From: Bacteroidales bacterium
Lineage (GTDB): Bacteria > Bacteroidota > Bacteroidia > Bacteroidales > UBA12077
Assembly (NCBI GenBank): GCA_030668615.1
Contig: DAOUTQ010000004.1
Location: 1-43,247, forward strand
Reading direction: 5' to 3'
DNA length: 43,247 nt
Below, piece after piece: positions 9,701-16,696 of this stretch (position 1 is the first letter of the stretch; every line of letters begins with the position of its first letter). Both the position numbers and the translations under genes were made by a program. The notes under the pieces are model-generated. The model was not told the DNA's origin, searched no databases, and saw only the letters and a program-made list of their open reading frames with translations.

Positions 9701-10090
9701 AAGAAAAATATCATAATTGCCATCACTTTTCAGATAATTATTATCAAAAACACAGCTATCTTGAAAAGCTCCAACCAGAAATATATTATCATCATTATCA
9801 ATAGTTAACCGAGGATCGAATTCCATTAAGGAACTTCCTACAGTTTGAACCCATTCAATATTAAAAGAAGGATTTACCTTTGCTAGAAATATATCATAAT
9901 TTCCTTCAGAGGTTATACCTTGAAAAGTTCCTTTAAAAATTCCAGCAGCGTAAAAGTTATCATTGTTGTCTTTTTTAATATCCAGAATTCGTAAATCATC
10001 ATCACACTTAAATTGTTGCGAAATAATCCAGGTTTGACCAAAACTCCCAACGGGGAAAATTAACAGTAAAAAGTATATTATTTTTTTCAT
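6764..10090 (-). CDS. Secreted SprB-repeat protein with T9SS sorting domain
   Basis: This 1108-residue protein begins with a signal peptide (MKKIIYFLLLIFPVGSFGQ). Residues about 25-455 form repeated blades of the kind 'YDIFLAKYN..G...W', similar to SBBP/beta-propeller repeats. Residues about 460-1020 hold several SprB-type repeats recognisable by 'GG.G.Y.Y.WS', 'GLGAGFY.VTVTD' and Cys-containing turns. The last 75 or so residues are a type A T9SS sorting domain (RIYPNPTSGRLFI...GIYFIRL...KIIIQ). The protein should cross the outer membrane by T9SS and be surface-attached or released. It starts only 10 nt after the stop of the lasso precursor ORF, so the two are probably on one transcript. Whether it serves the peptide or is an unrelated adhesin-like protein is not known. 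Confidence 0.9.
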   Translation of the reverse strand: MKKIIYFLLLIFPVGSFGQTWIISQQFKCDDDLRILDIKKDNNDNFYAAGIFKGTFQGITSEGNYDIFLAKVNPSFNIEWVQTVGSSLMEFDPRLTIDNDDNIFLVGAFQDSCVFDNNYLKSDGNYDIFLSKYNSSGELNWANKIATYPSQQSPTDIDVDMNNDLIITGHYTDSIFIYDQSIVSSGKNNFFAKFDTSGVKIWIKNVSGSSAASRINNVKVYQNEYYFNGYFRDDMNFDLETITSNVAGKQDLFLYKTDSDGDGMWIRRTYGDNLDATGSIAGDAYGNVYFTGYYQSSTFSADSTESLIANQVLNHVNDFDIFVLKYNKSGTLQLNKHFGNDGRDFGVDLSLSNDILYMSGYFSDSINFNGDTLTTTGTLDRDMFLASFDLNLNPYNGIKLGGDDNNDLAAGSIVLNTGVVVMSGYFQSTILPVGDSTYTNTNPGLRDGVVAKYYAPLSAAFTKITRPTCNSQSNGELIVTPKFGEKPYTYLWNIGGTDSTATGLSAGTYTVTVTDALDSIDVAQYILTEPDAFIFNPDITQVTTCSDSEEGAIDLNVTGGNGGNEYYWVGEGTVLEAEDQSGLGIGEYKVTVTDENSCTGDTAIYINGPDTMRFGNSSIVQHYLGVGSEGEIDLEITGGTGTPSAYGASWTGPDGYTNNIQDINTLNPGTYNVTVTDENLCNADTSFIIINQFEFSSYIESKKDACNGVSNGRATVNYYSPVGHTNITYLWDSNAGDQITATANNLTGIGAGIKYYVTVTDTDEEPDVSIVDSVIIYELSYNLSGSLSGSTTAVYCKGDEDGLINLTITEDGTEPYSFNWSNGKTTEDINGLGAGFYSVTVTDDMECSFSITNYEITEPEFDLSVSISLGNEPSCNGLIDGELLANAGGGNGTYSYEWSDPGHQTSAIANGLGAGFYIVTVSDYKGCEATDNHNLTEPEVITINSENTTDASGSSVSDGSVTVSATGGTGVLDYTLNPGNINNSTGVFESLLPGDYTVDVTDDNLCGPVTSSTLSVSSPDGIDDYFSDERIRIYPNPTSGRLFIKTEYEGDFVIQLVNVSGGIVYAKNLNLFGEENLKEINVANYPKGIYFIRLYNKEVSINRKIIIQ

Positions 10091-10100
10091 ATGTATTTTT

Positions 10101-10259
10101 TTAAGAAGATTGTGTACCTACATAACTAGTTCCTTCAGCTTCTCCTGTAAAAGTTCCTCCCTCTGTTTTTCCTTTATCCAAACAAATTAACTTTGGAGCC
10201 TCCCAAATAAGTCTTTCAGAACAACCGTCAATTTCTATTTTAATTCCCTTTTTATCCAT
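10101..10259 (-). CDS. Putative lasso peptide precursor (A)
   Basis: This is a 52-codon ORF with a single possible ATG; an in-frame TGA lies upstream before any other ATG. The leader (residues 1-33) carries WEAPKL at 19-24, which fits the [Y/W]xxPxL motif recognised by lasso B1 proteins, and Thr32 at the penultimate leader position. The predicted core is GGTFTGEAEGTSYVGTQSS (residues 34-52). Gly1 can be the ring amine, and Glu7 or Glu9 the acceptor for a 7- or 9-residue macrolactam. The core ends in Ser-Ser, the kind of end phosphorylated by PadeK/ThcoK-type kinases, and such a kinase is encoded here. The gene sits 138 nt after B2 and 10 nt before the T9SS gene. Ring size and cleavage site are inferences. 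Confidence 0.8.
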   Translation of the reverse strand: MDKKGIKIEIDGCSERLIWEAPKLICLDKGKTEGGTFTGEAEGTSYVGTQSS

Positions 10260-10397
10260 TTCAACACGTTTATTTTGATTTCAAAAATTATGCAAATTAC
10301 TAATATTCAAGTAAATTTATTGCGGTTTTATTGATTCTACAAGTTTTTTGTTATAAAAATAATTCACTATACTTTAAATCAAACTAAAATTTAATAT

Positions 10398-10835
10398 TTA
10401 ACTAAAAAATCCAACAACAGTAAATTTTTCATATCCTTTCTTTCCTGTTATAAAATCATCGCCAATTTTAAGCCATGCATGTGCAATCAATTTACTATTT
10501 TTATTCTTTGACACACCAAGATAAATTGTTGATTTTACCCTGTGTTTTTCCAGCACCTTTTTTACTGCTATTGCCTCTTCAAAGCATTTTACTTTCCAGG
10601 GCAATCTTTTTTTTAATCGTCTAATATTTTTTTTCGCAATATCTATTAACCAAATTTGGTTTTCATTTATACCAACTTCAATCTCTTTTTTAAACTCTCC
10701 AAGAATAGAATTAAACCATTTTAAAGGAATAATTCGAGCCAGTATAAAAGCATAAATCAACCAAAAAAAAGTTTGATTTAAAATTTTACGTTCGGTTTTA
10801 TCTGTCTTATAATATTTCTTAAACAGTTTGAACAT
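10398..10835 (-). CDS. Lasso peptide B2 protein, transglutaminase-like leader peptidase
   Basis: At 145 residues this has the normal length for a stand-alone B2 protease (PF13471 type). It should cut the precursor leader after the penultimate-Thr site. The Cys-His-Asp triad is visible: Cys84 in KCFEEA, His119 in AHAWL and Asp126/127 in GDDFITG. The first 40 or so residues include a hydrophobic stretch (FFWLIYAFILARIIPL), as is usual for the family. B1 ends 36 nt upstream, so they form one operon, and the precursor ORF follows 138 nt downstream. The B1/B2 split is typical of Gram-positive and Bacteroidota lasso loci. Confidence 0.9.
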   Translation of the reverse strand: MFKLFKKYYKTDKTERKILNQTFFWLIYAFILARIIPLKWFNSILGEFKKEIEVGINENQIWLIDIAKKNIRRLKKRLPWKVKCFEEAIAVKKVLEKHRVKSTIYLGVSKNKNSKLIAHAWLKIGDDFITGKKGYEKFTVVGFFS

Positions 10836-10871
10836 AGTTGATGTTCATCATTAATTTAAACGCATTAATAA

Positions 10872-11162
10872 CTAATATGTTACAACAACGAGCTCTTTTT
10901 CAATTAAATCCATGATAAATGGAGCAATATCCGCAAAACATTTGTTTTCATCAATATTATAATTCTCCGTAATCATTTCAATCAGAGCTTTTATTTTAAT
11001 AGGGCTCTCAATATTATCCCAGATAAAGGTTCCTGTCTTGCCTAAGCCATAATACTCTCCTTTTTCGATGCTCATCATTACTTTTTCGCCATCCAGATCG
11101 CTGGTAAGAACATCGGTTTTCTTTTGTATAATTGTGTCTAATGTAATTTCTATTTTAGCCAT
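10872..11162 (-). CDS. Lasso peptide B1 protein, PqqD-like leader-binding protein
   Basis: This 96-residue PqqD-like protein (RiPP recognition element) is predicted to bind the precursor leader and present it to B2 and the cyclase. Family features are the pattern 'SDLDGEKVMMSIEKGEYYGLGKTG..IWDNIE', followed by a winged-helix-like helical half. It begins 2 nt after the sulfotransferase stop, so translation is probably coupled. PqqD-like proteins serve many RiPP types; the neighbouring B2 and asparagine-synthetase-like cyclase mark this one as lasso. Confidence 0.88.
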   Translation of the reverse strand: MAKIEITLDTIIQKKTDVLTSDLDGEKVMMSIEKGEYYGLGKTGTFIWDNIESPIKIKALIEMITENYNIDENKCFADIAPFIMDLIEKELVVVTY

Positions 11163-11164
11163 AT

Positions 11165-12031
11165 TTATAAAACAGGTTTGTTGTTAGTGTCAATATATCT
11201 GTATTTCTTCATTACTGAATTATGATTTGAGATAATTTCTTCTATTGTTTTTTGATCCAAATAATTTCTCCAATCTCCGATTTTACCTTTTCTAAAGAAT
11301 GACTTTGATTTTATCATCTTTTCTTTAAATCCGGCTTCTTTTTCTTGATTTTCAAGAACTGAGAAATCGCTTTTTTTGATTGCATCATTAATTTCTAAAT
11401 CGGATTTTTCAAGTCCAATAAACTTTACTGCGTTTTTAAAACATTCAAATGTATCGTTAATCATATCCTCATAACGAATAATATGAATAGGAATATTTTT
11501 TTGCTTAGTCCAACTCGTTACATGATCTGACCAAGATCCTAAAATTTGCCGAAGCTGATTTTGAAGTTTGTCGTTTTGACTACAAAAAGCAAAATCTGAA
11601 TTATTCAGTGTTTTTACCATTTTCTCAACTGGTTTGGCACTATGATATGCAAAAGAAACCAAAACATCCAGTGGATTTCTAATAAAGTATATTGTCCCTC
11701 TTGTAATTTCTGTTGGGAATAAAGCTTCACCTCTTTCTGTTAAATAATATTTATCGTGAACTTTCTTAAACAACAATTCCTTACTTTCAACAGATTGCAT
11801 TCGATAAACTTCTGGTCGTAGAGAATCAATTTCAGTAAAAGTTAAATCGGATGACGAAAGACCTGTATACTCATCAAATATTTTTCGCGAGCTTGATATT
11901 GAGGTATCAGTCAAATCATTAATATTTGCAGGAATATCTGAATCACTTAACAAATTCGTAAGAAACACTCGAAACCATGTATTACCCGACTTTGGATAAC
12001 TTGCAAGCCATATAATATTTTTCTTATCCAT
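11165..12031 (-). CDS. PAPS-dependent sulfotransferase, putative lasso tailoring enzyme
   Basis: The enzyme should transfer sulfate from PAPS to a hydroxyl or amine acceptor. In 288 residues the 5'-phosphosulfate loop YPKSGNTW is at 12-19, the probable catalytic His at about 92 (KKVHDKY), the 3'-phosphate motif IRNPLDVLVSF at about 117-127, and the C-terminal RKGKIGDW segment near 250. It overlaps the kinase gene by 8 nt and lies 2 nt from B1, so it is inside the lasso operon rather than beside it. The core peptide has one Tyr, several Thr and Ser as possible acceptors. It could instead act on the tailored phosphate or sugar group. It is unlike the second sulfotransferase at 36709. Confidence 0.88.
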   Translation of the reverse strand: MDKKNIIWLASYPKSGNTWFRVFLTNLLSDSDIPANINDLTDTSISSSRKIFDEYTGLSSSDLTFTEIDSLRPEVYRMQSVESKELLFKKVHDKYYLTERGEALFPTEITRGTIYFIRNPLDVLVSFAYHSAKPVEKMVKTLNNSDFAFCSQNDKLQNQLRQILGSWSDHVTSWTKQKNIPIHIIRYEDMINDTFECFKNAVKFIGLEKSDLEINDAIKKSDFSVLENQEKEAGFKEKMIKSKSFFRKGKIGDWRNYLDQKTIEEIISNHNSVMKKYRYIDTNNKPVL

Positions 12032-12920
12032 CCAGATTAAGCTTTTTCAATAAGAAATCTCCAAATTCATTTAATAATAAAGGTGATTGTGGTCTGGCAA
12101 CTTTATAAACCCTGGTTTCAGGTAAAAGTTTATTTAACACCTGAAAATGGTCCTGTTGCTTATCAAGACCCTGAACAAATCTATGACGATATGTATTGAT
12201 TTTTACTGCATTAAATTTCTTAATTCCGGTCAACTCTTCAAACTCAAATCCGGGAGAATTTTTTGTATTTATGATGATAATATTTTTTAAAGGAAGAGGT
12301 TTGTTAAAATAGTTTTCATTAACAGGTAACTGAAATTTCATCATGTCAGGTCTGATCTGCTCTAAAGACTGATCTTCTATTTTTAGTTTTTGCAAAATAT
12401 CATTCCATAATTTCATTTTTGGAAAACCTGGAACAACCTCAAGATTATGATTTACAACACTTATATCGTCGGCTAAAACCTGAAAAGCCTGACTAACAAA
12501 ATATGCTGCAATAGAAGATTTCCCAACTCCACTTACACCGGTAAAAATAGTTGCCGACTTTCCAAATTTTACTGCACTTCCATGAATCGGTAATAAACCT
12601 CGCTGAATAAATAATGCACCAAAAGCCGAACCTAAAAGAAACAAACGAACTTCTTTATCAATCTCCTTTTTAAAAGGCTCAACATTTATTTTATTTCCAT
12701 TAGCAACAAAATACTTTGCAATATTATTAACCTCTAATAGAAATTCGTTTTTTGCTGCTTGATACATTACACCTTTATTAATTACTTTGTCAAGCTTTTG
12801 GGGAGTTTTTCCAATCTTTATCTCGATATCTGGCACACCATCTGAAACCAATAATTCAGGAATTTCAAAATCAGATTTAATATTTAATCCGAACGCCTTA
12901 TATGTAAAGGTTTTTATCAT
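12024..12920 (-). CDS. HPr-kinase-like lasso precursor kinase
   Basis: This 298-residue protein has the N-terminal pattern YKAFGLNIKSDFEIPEL seen in RiPP-associated HPrK-like kinases, a conserved LPIHGSAV block with His113, Walker A GVSGVGKSS at 128-136 and an acidic LADDI pair at 151-152. Related kinases ThcoK and PadeK phosphorylate the side chain of a C-terminal Ser of lasso precursors, and this precursor ends in Ser-Ser. It is the first gene of the - strand arm, behind a TAAATTTG promoter element, and overlaps the sulfotransferase by 8 nt. It lacks the usual context of carbon-catabolite HprK (no HPr or PTS gene nearby). Confidence 0.88.
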   Translation of the reverse strand: MIKTFTYKAFGLNIKSDFEIPELLVSDGVPDIEIKIGKTPQKLDKVINKGVMYQAAKNEFLLEVNNIAKYFVANGNKINVEPFKKEIDKEVRLFLLGSAFGALFIQRGLLPIHGSAVKFGKSATIFTGVSGVGKSSIAAYFVSQAFQVLADDISVVNHNLEVVPGFPKMKLWNDILQKLKIEDQSLEQIRPDMMKFQLPVNENYFNKPLPLKNIIIINTKNSPGFEFEELTGIKKFNAVKINTYRHRFVQGLDKQQDHFQVLNKLLPETRVYKVARPQSPLLLNEFGDFLLKKLNLDG

Positions 12921-12938
12921 TGTTTTTCTTGCTTAGCG

Positions 12939-12946
12939 CAAATTTA
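12939..12946 (-). promoter_or_regulatory. Promoter -7 element of the kinase-sulfotransferase-B1-B2 arm
   Basis: On the - strand the sequence reads TAAATTTG, a full match to TAnnTTTG, 18 nt before the kinase ATG. The upstream -33 element is unclear. It faces the + strand promoter at 13014-13021, giving a divergent regulatory region for the lasso locus. Confidence 0.5.
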
Positions 12947-13013
12947 CATGAAAATGCCATAAAAGTAAGTATTATTGAAGTTTTTGCCTGTAGAATTATC
13001 CTTTTCAATTGCT

Positions 13014-13021
13014 TATCTTTG
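13014..13021 (+). promoter_or_regulatory. Promoter -7 element of the cyclase-nucleotidyltransferase arm
   Basis: TATCTTTG fully matches TAnnTTTG and ends 14 nt before the ATG at 13036. Transcription should begin near 13028. This makes an ATG at 13009 upstream of the RNA and supports 13036 as the start codon. A well-spaced -33 element was not seen. Confidence 0.55.
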
Positions 13022-13035
13022 TTAAAATAGTTTTT

Positions 13036-14916
13036 ATGAACTCCTTTTTCGGAAGAATAAATAATAACAAAACTCCAATTGATCAATCTCTTTTTAGCAA
13101 TAGTATTGATGTATTATCAGTATTTCCTGATGTCAAAAAAGAAATCAGTATAAATAATAATACAGGTCTGGGACAAGTTCTTTTTCCTCCATTTACACAA
13201 GCAGGTATTCAACATTCAACGAAAAGGATTGTTTCCGACTCAAAATTATACAACTTACAAAATCTTGTTCAAAAGTTAGATATTAATGAGAATCAGGCTG
13301 AAGAAAGTTTTGTCATTTTAAAAGCCTTTGAAAAGTGGGGAAAAGATTGTATTAAGTATTTTCTTGGAGATTTTGCATTTGCAATTTGGGATTCAGAAAA
13401 AGAAGAGCTCTTTTGTGCGCGTGATCATTTGGGAGCAAAACCTTTTCATTATTTTTTTAACGGTGAAGCTTTTGTTTTTAGTTCTGATATAAGTGCGATT
13501 CTCACTCAAGAAGATCTTAAATTTAGCATTGACGAACAATATATTGCTGACTCTATTTCTATTCTAAAATCTGAAAAGCACACAACAAATTATAAAGAAA
13601 TTAAAAAGTTGCCTCCTGCTTCTTACTTGTTTTTAAAGAGTGGTGAATTAGAAATTAACAAATATTGGGAACTAAAACCTCAAAAAACTCATTTTAAAAG
13701 CAATGAAGAAATAATTAAAGAATTCAAATCTATCCTTATTGAATCTGTAAAATGCAGGGCGTACGGTCAAAATTCTGTTGGTACTGAATTAAGCGGAGGG
13801 ATTGACTCGTCAAGTGTTATGGCAATTGCTAAACAATTTGTAAAATTAAAAACTTTTTCTCACGTATTACCAGATAATCTTTTGGGTAAAATTCATCCTT
13901 GTAAAGATGAACGTGATTTTATAAACCTTTTAGGTGATTTCTGCAAAATTTCAAATCGTCATTTTATAACTTCAGAGGAATCTTTAGTAAAAGTTATACA
14001 AGATAATGTTGTATATTCAAAAAATATATTCCAACAAAATTTTGGTTTTTTTTCTGATTGTTTGTATCAACATGCAATGAAGGAAAATGTTTCTGTATTA
14101 CTTTCCGGATTTGGTGGAGATGAAGTTACAACATCAAAATCTTTGGGATATCTTTCTGAATTAGCCTCAAATAATCAGTGGAAAGAACTAAAAAGAGATC
14201 TCAAAAATCAAAAGTCCAATAAATACAGATATTTAAGAACTCTATTAAAGTATTTTCTAAAATCAAAAGCTCAATTTATTTATAAGATTATTGCTTTAAA
14301 TAAACATAAAAAGCCATTTTGGTTTGGGAAATTTGAAAATCTTGCAATAAATAATGAGTTTTCTGAAAAATTCAATATTAAAGAAAGATACTTTTCTTAT
14401 TACAAAAAATCAGACAATTCATCTTTACAAGAAAAGAATATTGAAAGAATAACTCATACGCACGTTTCGCAACGACTTGAATATTGTTCTTTAATTGCAC
14501 GTAAATATGGTGTTGAGTATCGTTATCCTTTGCTTGACAAACGATTAATTGAATTTTATCTGGCTATACCGGCAAGATTAAAAGCACGAAATGGAATTGG
14601 AAGATATATTATCCGAAAAGCTATTGATGGTATGGTTCCTGAAAAAATACAGTGGAGAAATGATAAAAGCGGAGCTACAATTCCAACTGTTTTCATGCGA
14701 ATGATTCATGATAAAGAGCAAATATTGGAAATTATAAATCAAGCGAAACAAAACAAAGTTGTTAAAAAGTATGTTGATATAGAAAAATTTGAACAGTGGT
14801 TTCATAAATTCTGTCAAAGGTCTGATAACAAACAAGAGCATGTTAATCCAAGTGCCTTTTATAATTACCTGAAGCTGATAATTTTTATTGAAAAAAATCC
14901 AAGTCTTTTTGAATGA
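13036..14916 (+). CDS. Asparagine-synthetase-like lasso cyclase (C)
   Basis: This should adenylate the Glu side chain of the core and close the macrolactam with the N-terminal amine. From the ATG at 13036 it has 626 residues. The N-terminal glutaminase-like half begins MNSFFGRI, so the catalytic Cys2 of true asparagine synthetase is absent. The synthetase half has the ATP/PPi loop SGGIDSS at about 253-259. An in-frame ATG at 13009 gives nine extra residues but precedes the predicted transcription start. The stop overlaps the next start by 4 nt (ATGA), so the two are translationally coupled. Together with B1 and B2 this defines a lasso locus; on its own an AsnB-like enzyme could do other chemistry. 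Confidence 0.9.
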   Translation: MNSFFGRINNNKTPIDQSLFSNSIDVLSVFPDVKKEISINNNTGLGQVLFPPFTQAGIQHSTKRIVSDSKLYNLQNLVQKLDINENQAEESFVILKAFEKWGKDCIKYFLGDFAFAIWDSEKEELFCARDHLGAKPFHYFFNGEAFVFSSDISAILTQEDLKFSIDEQYIADSISILKSEKHTTNYKEIKKLPPASYLFLKSGELEINKYWELKPQKTHFKSNEEIIKEFKSILIESVKCRAYGQNSVGTELSGGIDSSSVMAIAKQFVKLKTFSHVLPDNLLGKIHPCKDERDFINLLGDFCKISNRHFITSEESLVKVIQDNVVYSKNIFQQNFGFFSDCLYQHAMKENVSVLLSGFGGDEVTTSKSLGYLSELASNNQWKELKRDLKNQKSNKYRYLRTLLKYFLKSKAQFIYKIIALNKHKKPFWFGKFENLAINNEFSEKFNIKERYFSYYKKSDNSSLQEKNIERITHTHVSQRLEYCSLIARKYGVEYRYPLLDKRLIEFYLAIPARLKARNGIGRYIIRKAIDGMVPEKIQWRNDKSGATIPTVFMRMIHDKEQILEIINQAKQNKVVKKYVDIEKFEQWFHKFCQRSDNKQEHVNPSAFYNYLKLIIFIEKNPSLFE

Positions 14917-16079
14917 TCGACATAAAAAAACATATAGAACTGAAATTCTCTGATGAGCTAAAACTTTTGATTTTTCTTTCTCAAGATGAATTAAATGATA
15001 TCTCTTGCTCGGGAAATTTAGACAATATTGATTGGGATGAATTTGTAGATTTGACAATAAAACACAGGTTAGTATCTCATGTATTAAAACATTCGGGGTT
15101 TTTAGCTGAAAAATTTCCAATTCCGGTTTATGAAAAATTAATTGATGTTAGACTAAAACACTCAAGAACATCACTTAATTATGCTATTCACGCTATTCGA
15201 ATATTTCAAGAATTTAACGAAAAGGATATTCCACATTTGTTTTTTAAGGGTCCATTACTTTCTTTGGAATTATATAATGATATTGGATACAGAAATTTTG
15301 GTGATATTGATGTATTGGTTAAAAAGAATGATGCTGAAAAAGCTAAAATTCTAATTGAGGAATTAGGCTTTACTTGTATTTATCCAAGAATTAAACTTAC
15401 TGAAAAACAAAAAGAAGTAAATTACAGTATTAGCCACCATTATCAATTTAAACATCCTGTACAAACTATTCATATTGAGCTACACTGGAATATTACAAAT
15501 CCGGAAACTTTTTTTGGTGTAGAATCAAAAGATATTATTTCAAACTCCATTAATTTAAAAGTGTCGAACTATGAATTGCCATATATTTCAAAAATTGAAA
15601 ACATTGTCTTCCAGGCTGCACACGGATCTATTCATCAGTGGTATAGATTATTCTGGTTAAAAGATTTTTCGAAGCTGCTAACAATGGTCAATCCCGAAGA
15701 TCTGAAAAAAGCATTTGATTTATCAAAAAAACTTAAGCTTCAAAATTGTTTTATTCAGGCATGTTTATTATCAAATTTACTTTACAAAACTGATGTTCCT
15801 GATTTTGAGAATTTCAATATTAAAAACCATTTAATTAAGATTCCAGTAAACTCAATATCAAAAAAAGATTTAAGTAAGCAAGGATTAAAAGGCAAAATTA
15901 AATTCGTTTTTTATAGAATCCGTTTGAAACCCGATTTCAAATATTACTTTGAATTAATTTATAGATTAAGAACTCACCTTTCAGACTGGGAATTAATAAG
16001 ATTCCCTAAAAAAGCATTCTTCTTATATTATATTTTTCGACCTTTTTTACTGATTTATAAATTTCTATTTAAAAAATGA
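14913..16079 (+). CDS. Nucleotidyltransferase-family protein, putative lasso tailoring enzyme
   Basis: This 388-residue protein has the PF14907-type pattern: KGPLLSLELYNDIGYRNFGDIDVLV at about 112-136, with acidic residues Asp131 and Asp133, and IELHWN with Glu189 as a likely third acidic ligand. Similar genes accompany kinases in lasso loci of Bacillus and Paenibacillus (paeninodin and pseudomycoidin types), where extra modification of the phosphorylated tail has been proposed. The exact group transferred here cannot be read from sequence. It overlaps the cyclase by 4 nt and runs 15 nt into the convergent deacetylase gene. Confidence 0.83.
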   Translation: MIDIKKHIELKFSDELKLLIFLSQDELNDISCSGNLDNIDWDEFVDLTIKHRLVSHVLKHSGFLAEKFPIPVYEKLIDVRLKHSRTSLNYAIHAIRIFQEFNEKDIPHLFFKGPLLSLELYNDIGYRNFGDIDVLVKKNDAEKAKILIEELGFTCIYPRIKLTEKQKEVNYSISHHYQFKHPVQTIHIELHWNITNPETFFGVESKDIISNSINLKVSNYELPYISKIENIVFQAAHGSIHQWYRLFWLKDFSKLLTMVNPEDLKKAFDLSKKLKLQNCFIQACLLSNLLYKTDVPDFENFNIKNHLIKIPVNSISKKDLSKQGLKGKIKFVFYRIRLKPDFKYYFELIYRLRTHLSDWELIRFPKKAFFLYYIFRPFLLIYKFLFKK

Positions 16080-16694
16080 GGTGTTTGAAAAATCTATTGA
16101 GCTAAATTGAAATCCTTTTGCCGAATAATATTTTAAGATCTCAGGTAAAACATATTTTAAGTTTCTTTCTGCTTTTTTTGTATCGTGAAATACAATAATT
16201 GATCCTGATTTTACAGAATTTATTGTTTTTTTCAGGCAGGTTTCCTTTTTTAATCTATTATTATAATCTCTTGTAAGTACATCCCACATAACTATTTTAA
16301 AGTCTTTTTTTAGCTGCCTAATTTGTGATGGCTTTATTCTACCATATGGTGGTCTGAAAAGATCAGAATTAATTACATCTGAAGCTTTTCTAACATTTTG
16401 GAAATACTTTTCATTTTTTGTGCGCCATCCTTTTATATGATAATAGCCATGATTCCCAACAGAATGTCCAGCTTCGATTATTTGTTTGAAAAATTCAGGA
16501 TGGTTTTCAACATTTGCTCCTGTGCAGAAAAACGTTGCTTTTGCATTATGTTCTTTTAAAACAGAAAGGACCCACTCGGTTACACCCTCAGTAGGTCCAT
16601 CGTCAAAAGTTAAAAAAAGTTCCTTATCCCGATCAGGAAAACTCCAGGTTAAATCTTTAAAAAATGTTGCAGCTATATATTCTGTTTTTATCAC
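16065..16694 (-). CDS. Polysaccharide deacetylase (NodB-type, CE4)
   Basis: This 209-residue, single-domain carbohydrate esterase family 4 protein should remove N-acetyl groups from a glycan. Motifs visible in order are TFDDGP at 29-34 (Asp31/Asp32), SVGNHGYYH (metal ligands His82 and His86), RPPYG, a MWDV segment and IVFHDT near the end. No signal peptide or membrane anchor is apparent at the N-terminus, so either it acts inside the cell or the start is incomplete. It begins 2 nt after the DUF2723 gene stop, suggesting one operon. It converges with the nucleotidyltransferase gene with a 15-nt overlap. Confidence 0.9.
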   Translation of the reverse strand: MIKTEYIAATFFKDLTWSFPDRDKELFLTFDDGPTEGVTEWVLSVLKEHNAKATFFCTGANVENHPEFFKQIIEAGHSVGNHGYYHIKGWRTKNEKYFQNVRKASDVINSDLFRPPYGRIKPSQIRQLKKDFKIVMWDVLTRDYNNRLKKETCLKKTINSVKSGSIIVFHDTKKAERNLKYVLPEILKYYSAKGFQFSSIDFSNTSFFK

Positions 16695-16696
16695 AT

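Noticed and set aside
10260-10397. Terminator or own promoter for the lasso precursor
   Set aside because: Only imperfect TAnnTTTG-like matches were found and no hairpin; noted as possible but not supported as a feature.
13009-13035. Upstream ATG for the cyclase gene (nine extra residues)
   Set aside because: The extra residues overlap the -7 element at 13014-13021 and would lie before the predicted transcript start; the family begins near MNSFFG.
12898-13086. Small - strand ORF across the divergent lasso promoter
   Set aside because: It overlaps the promoter region and the kinase start with no recognisable product; a shadow frame, not a second precursor.
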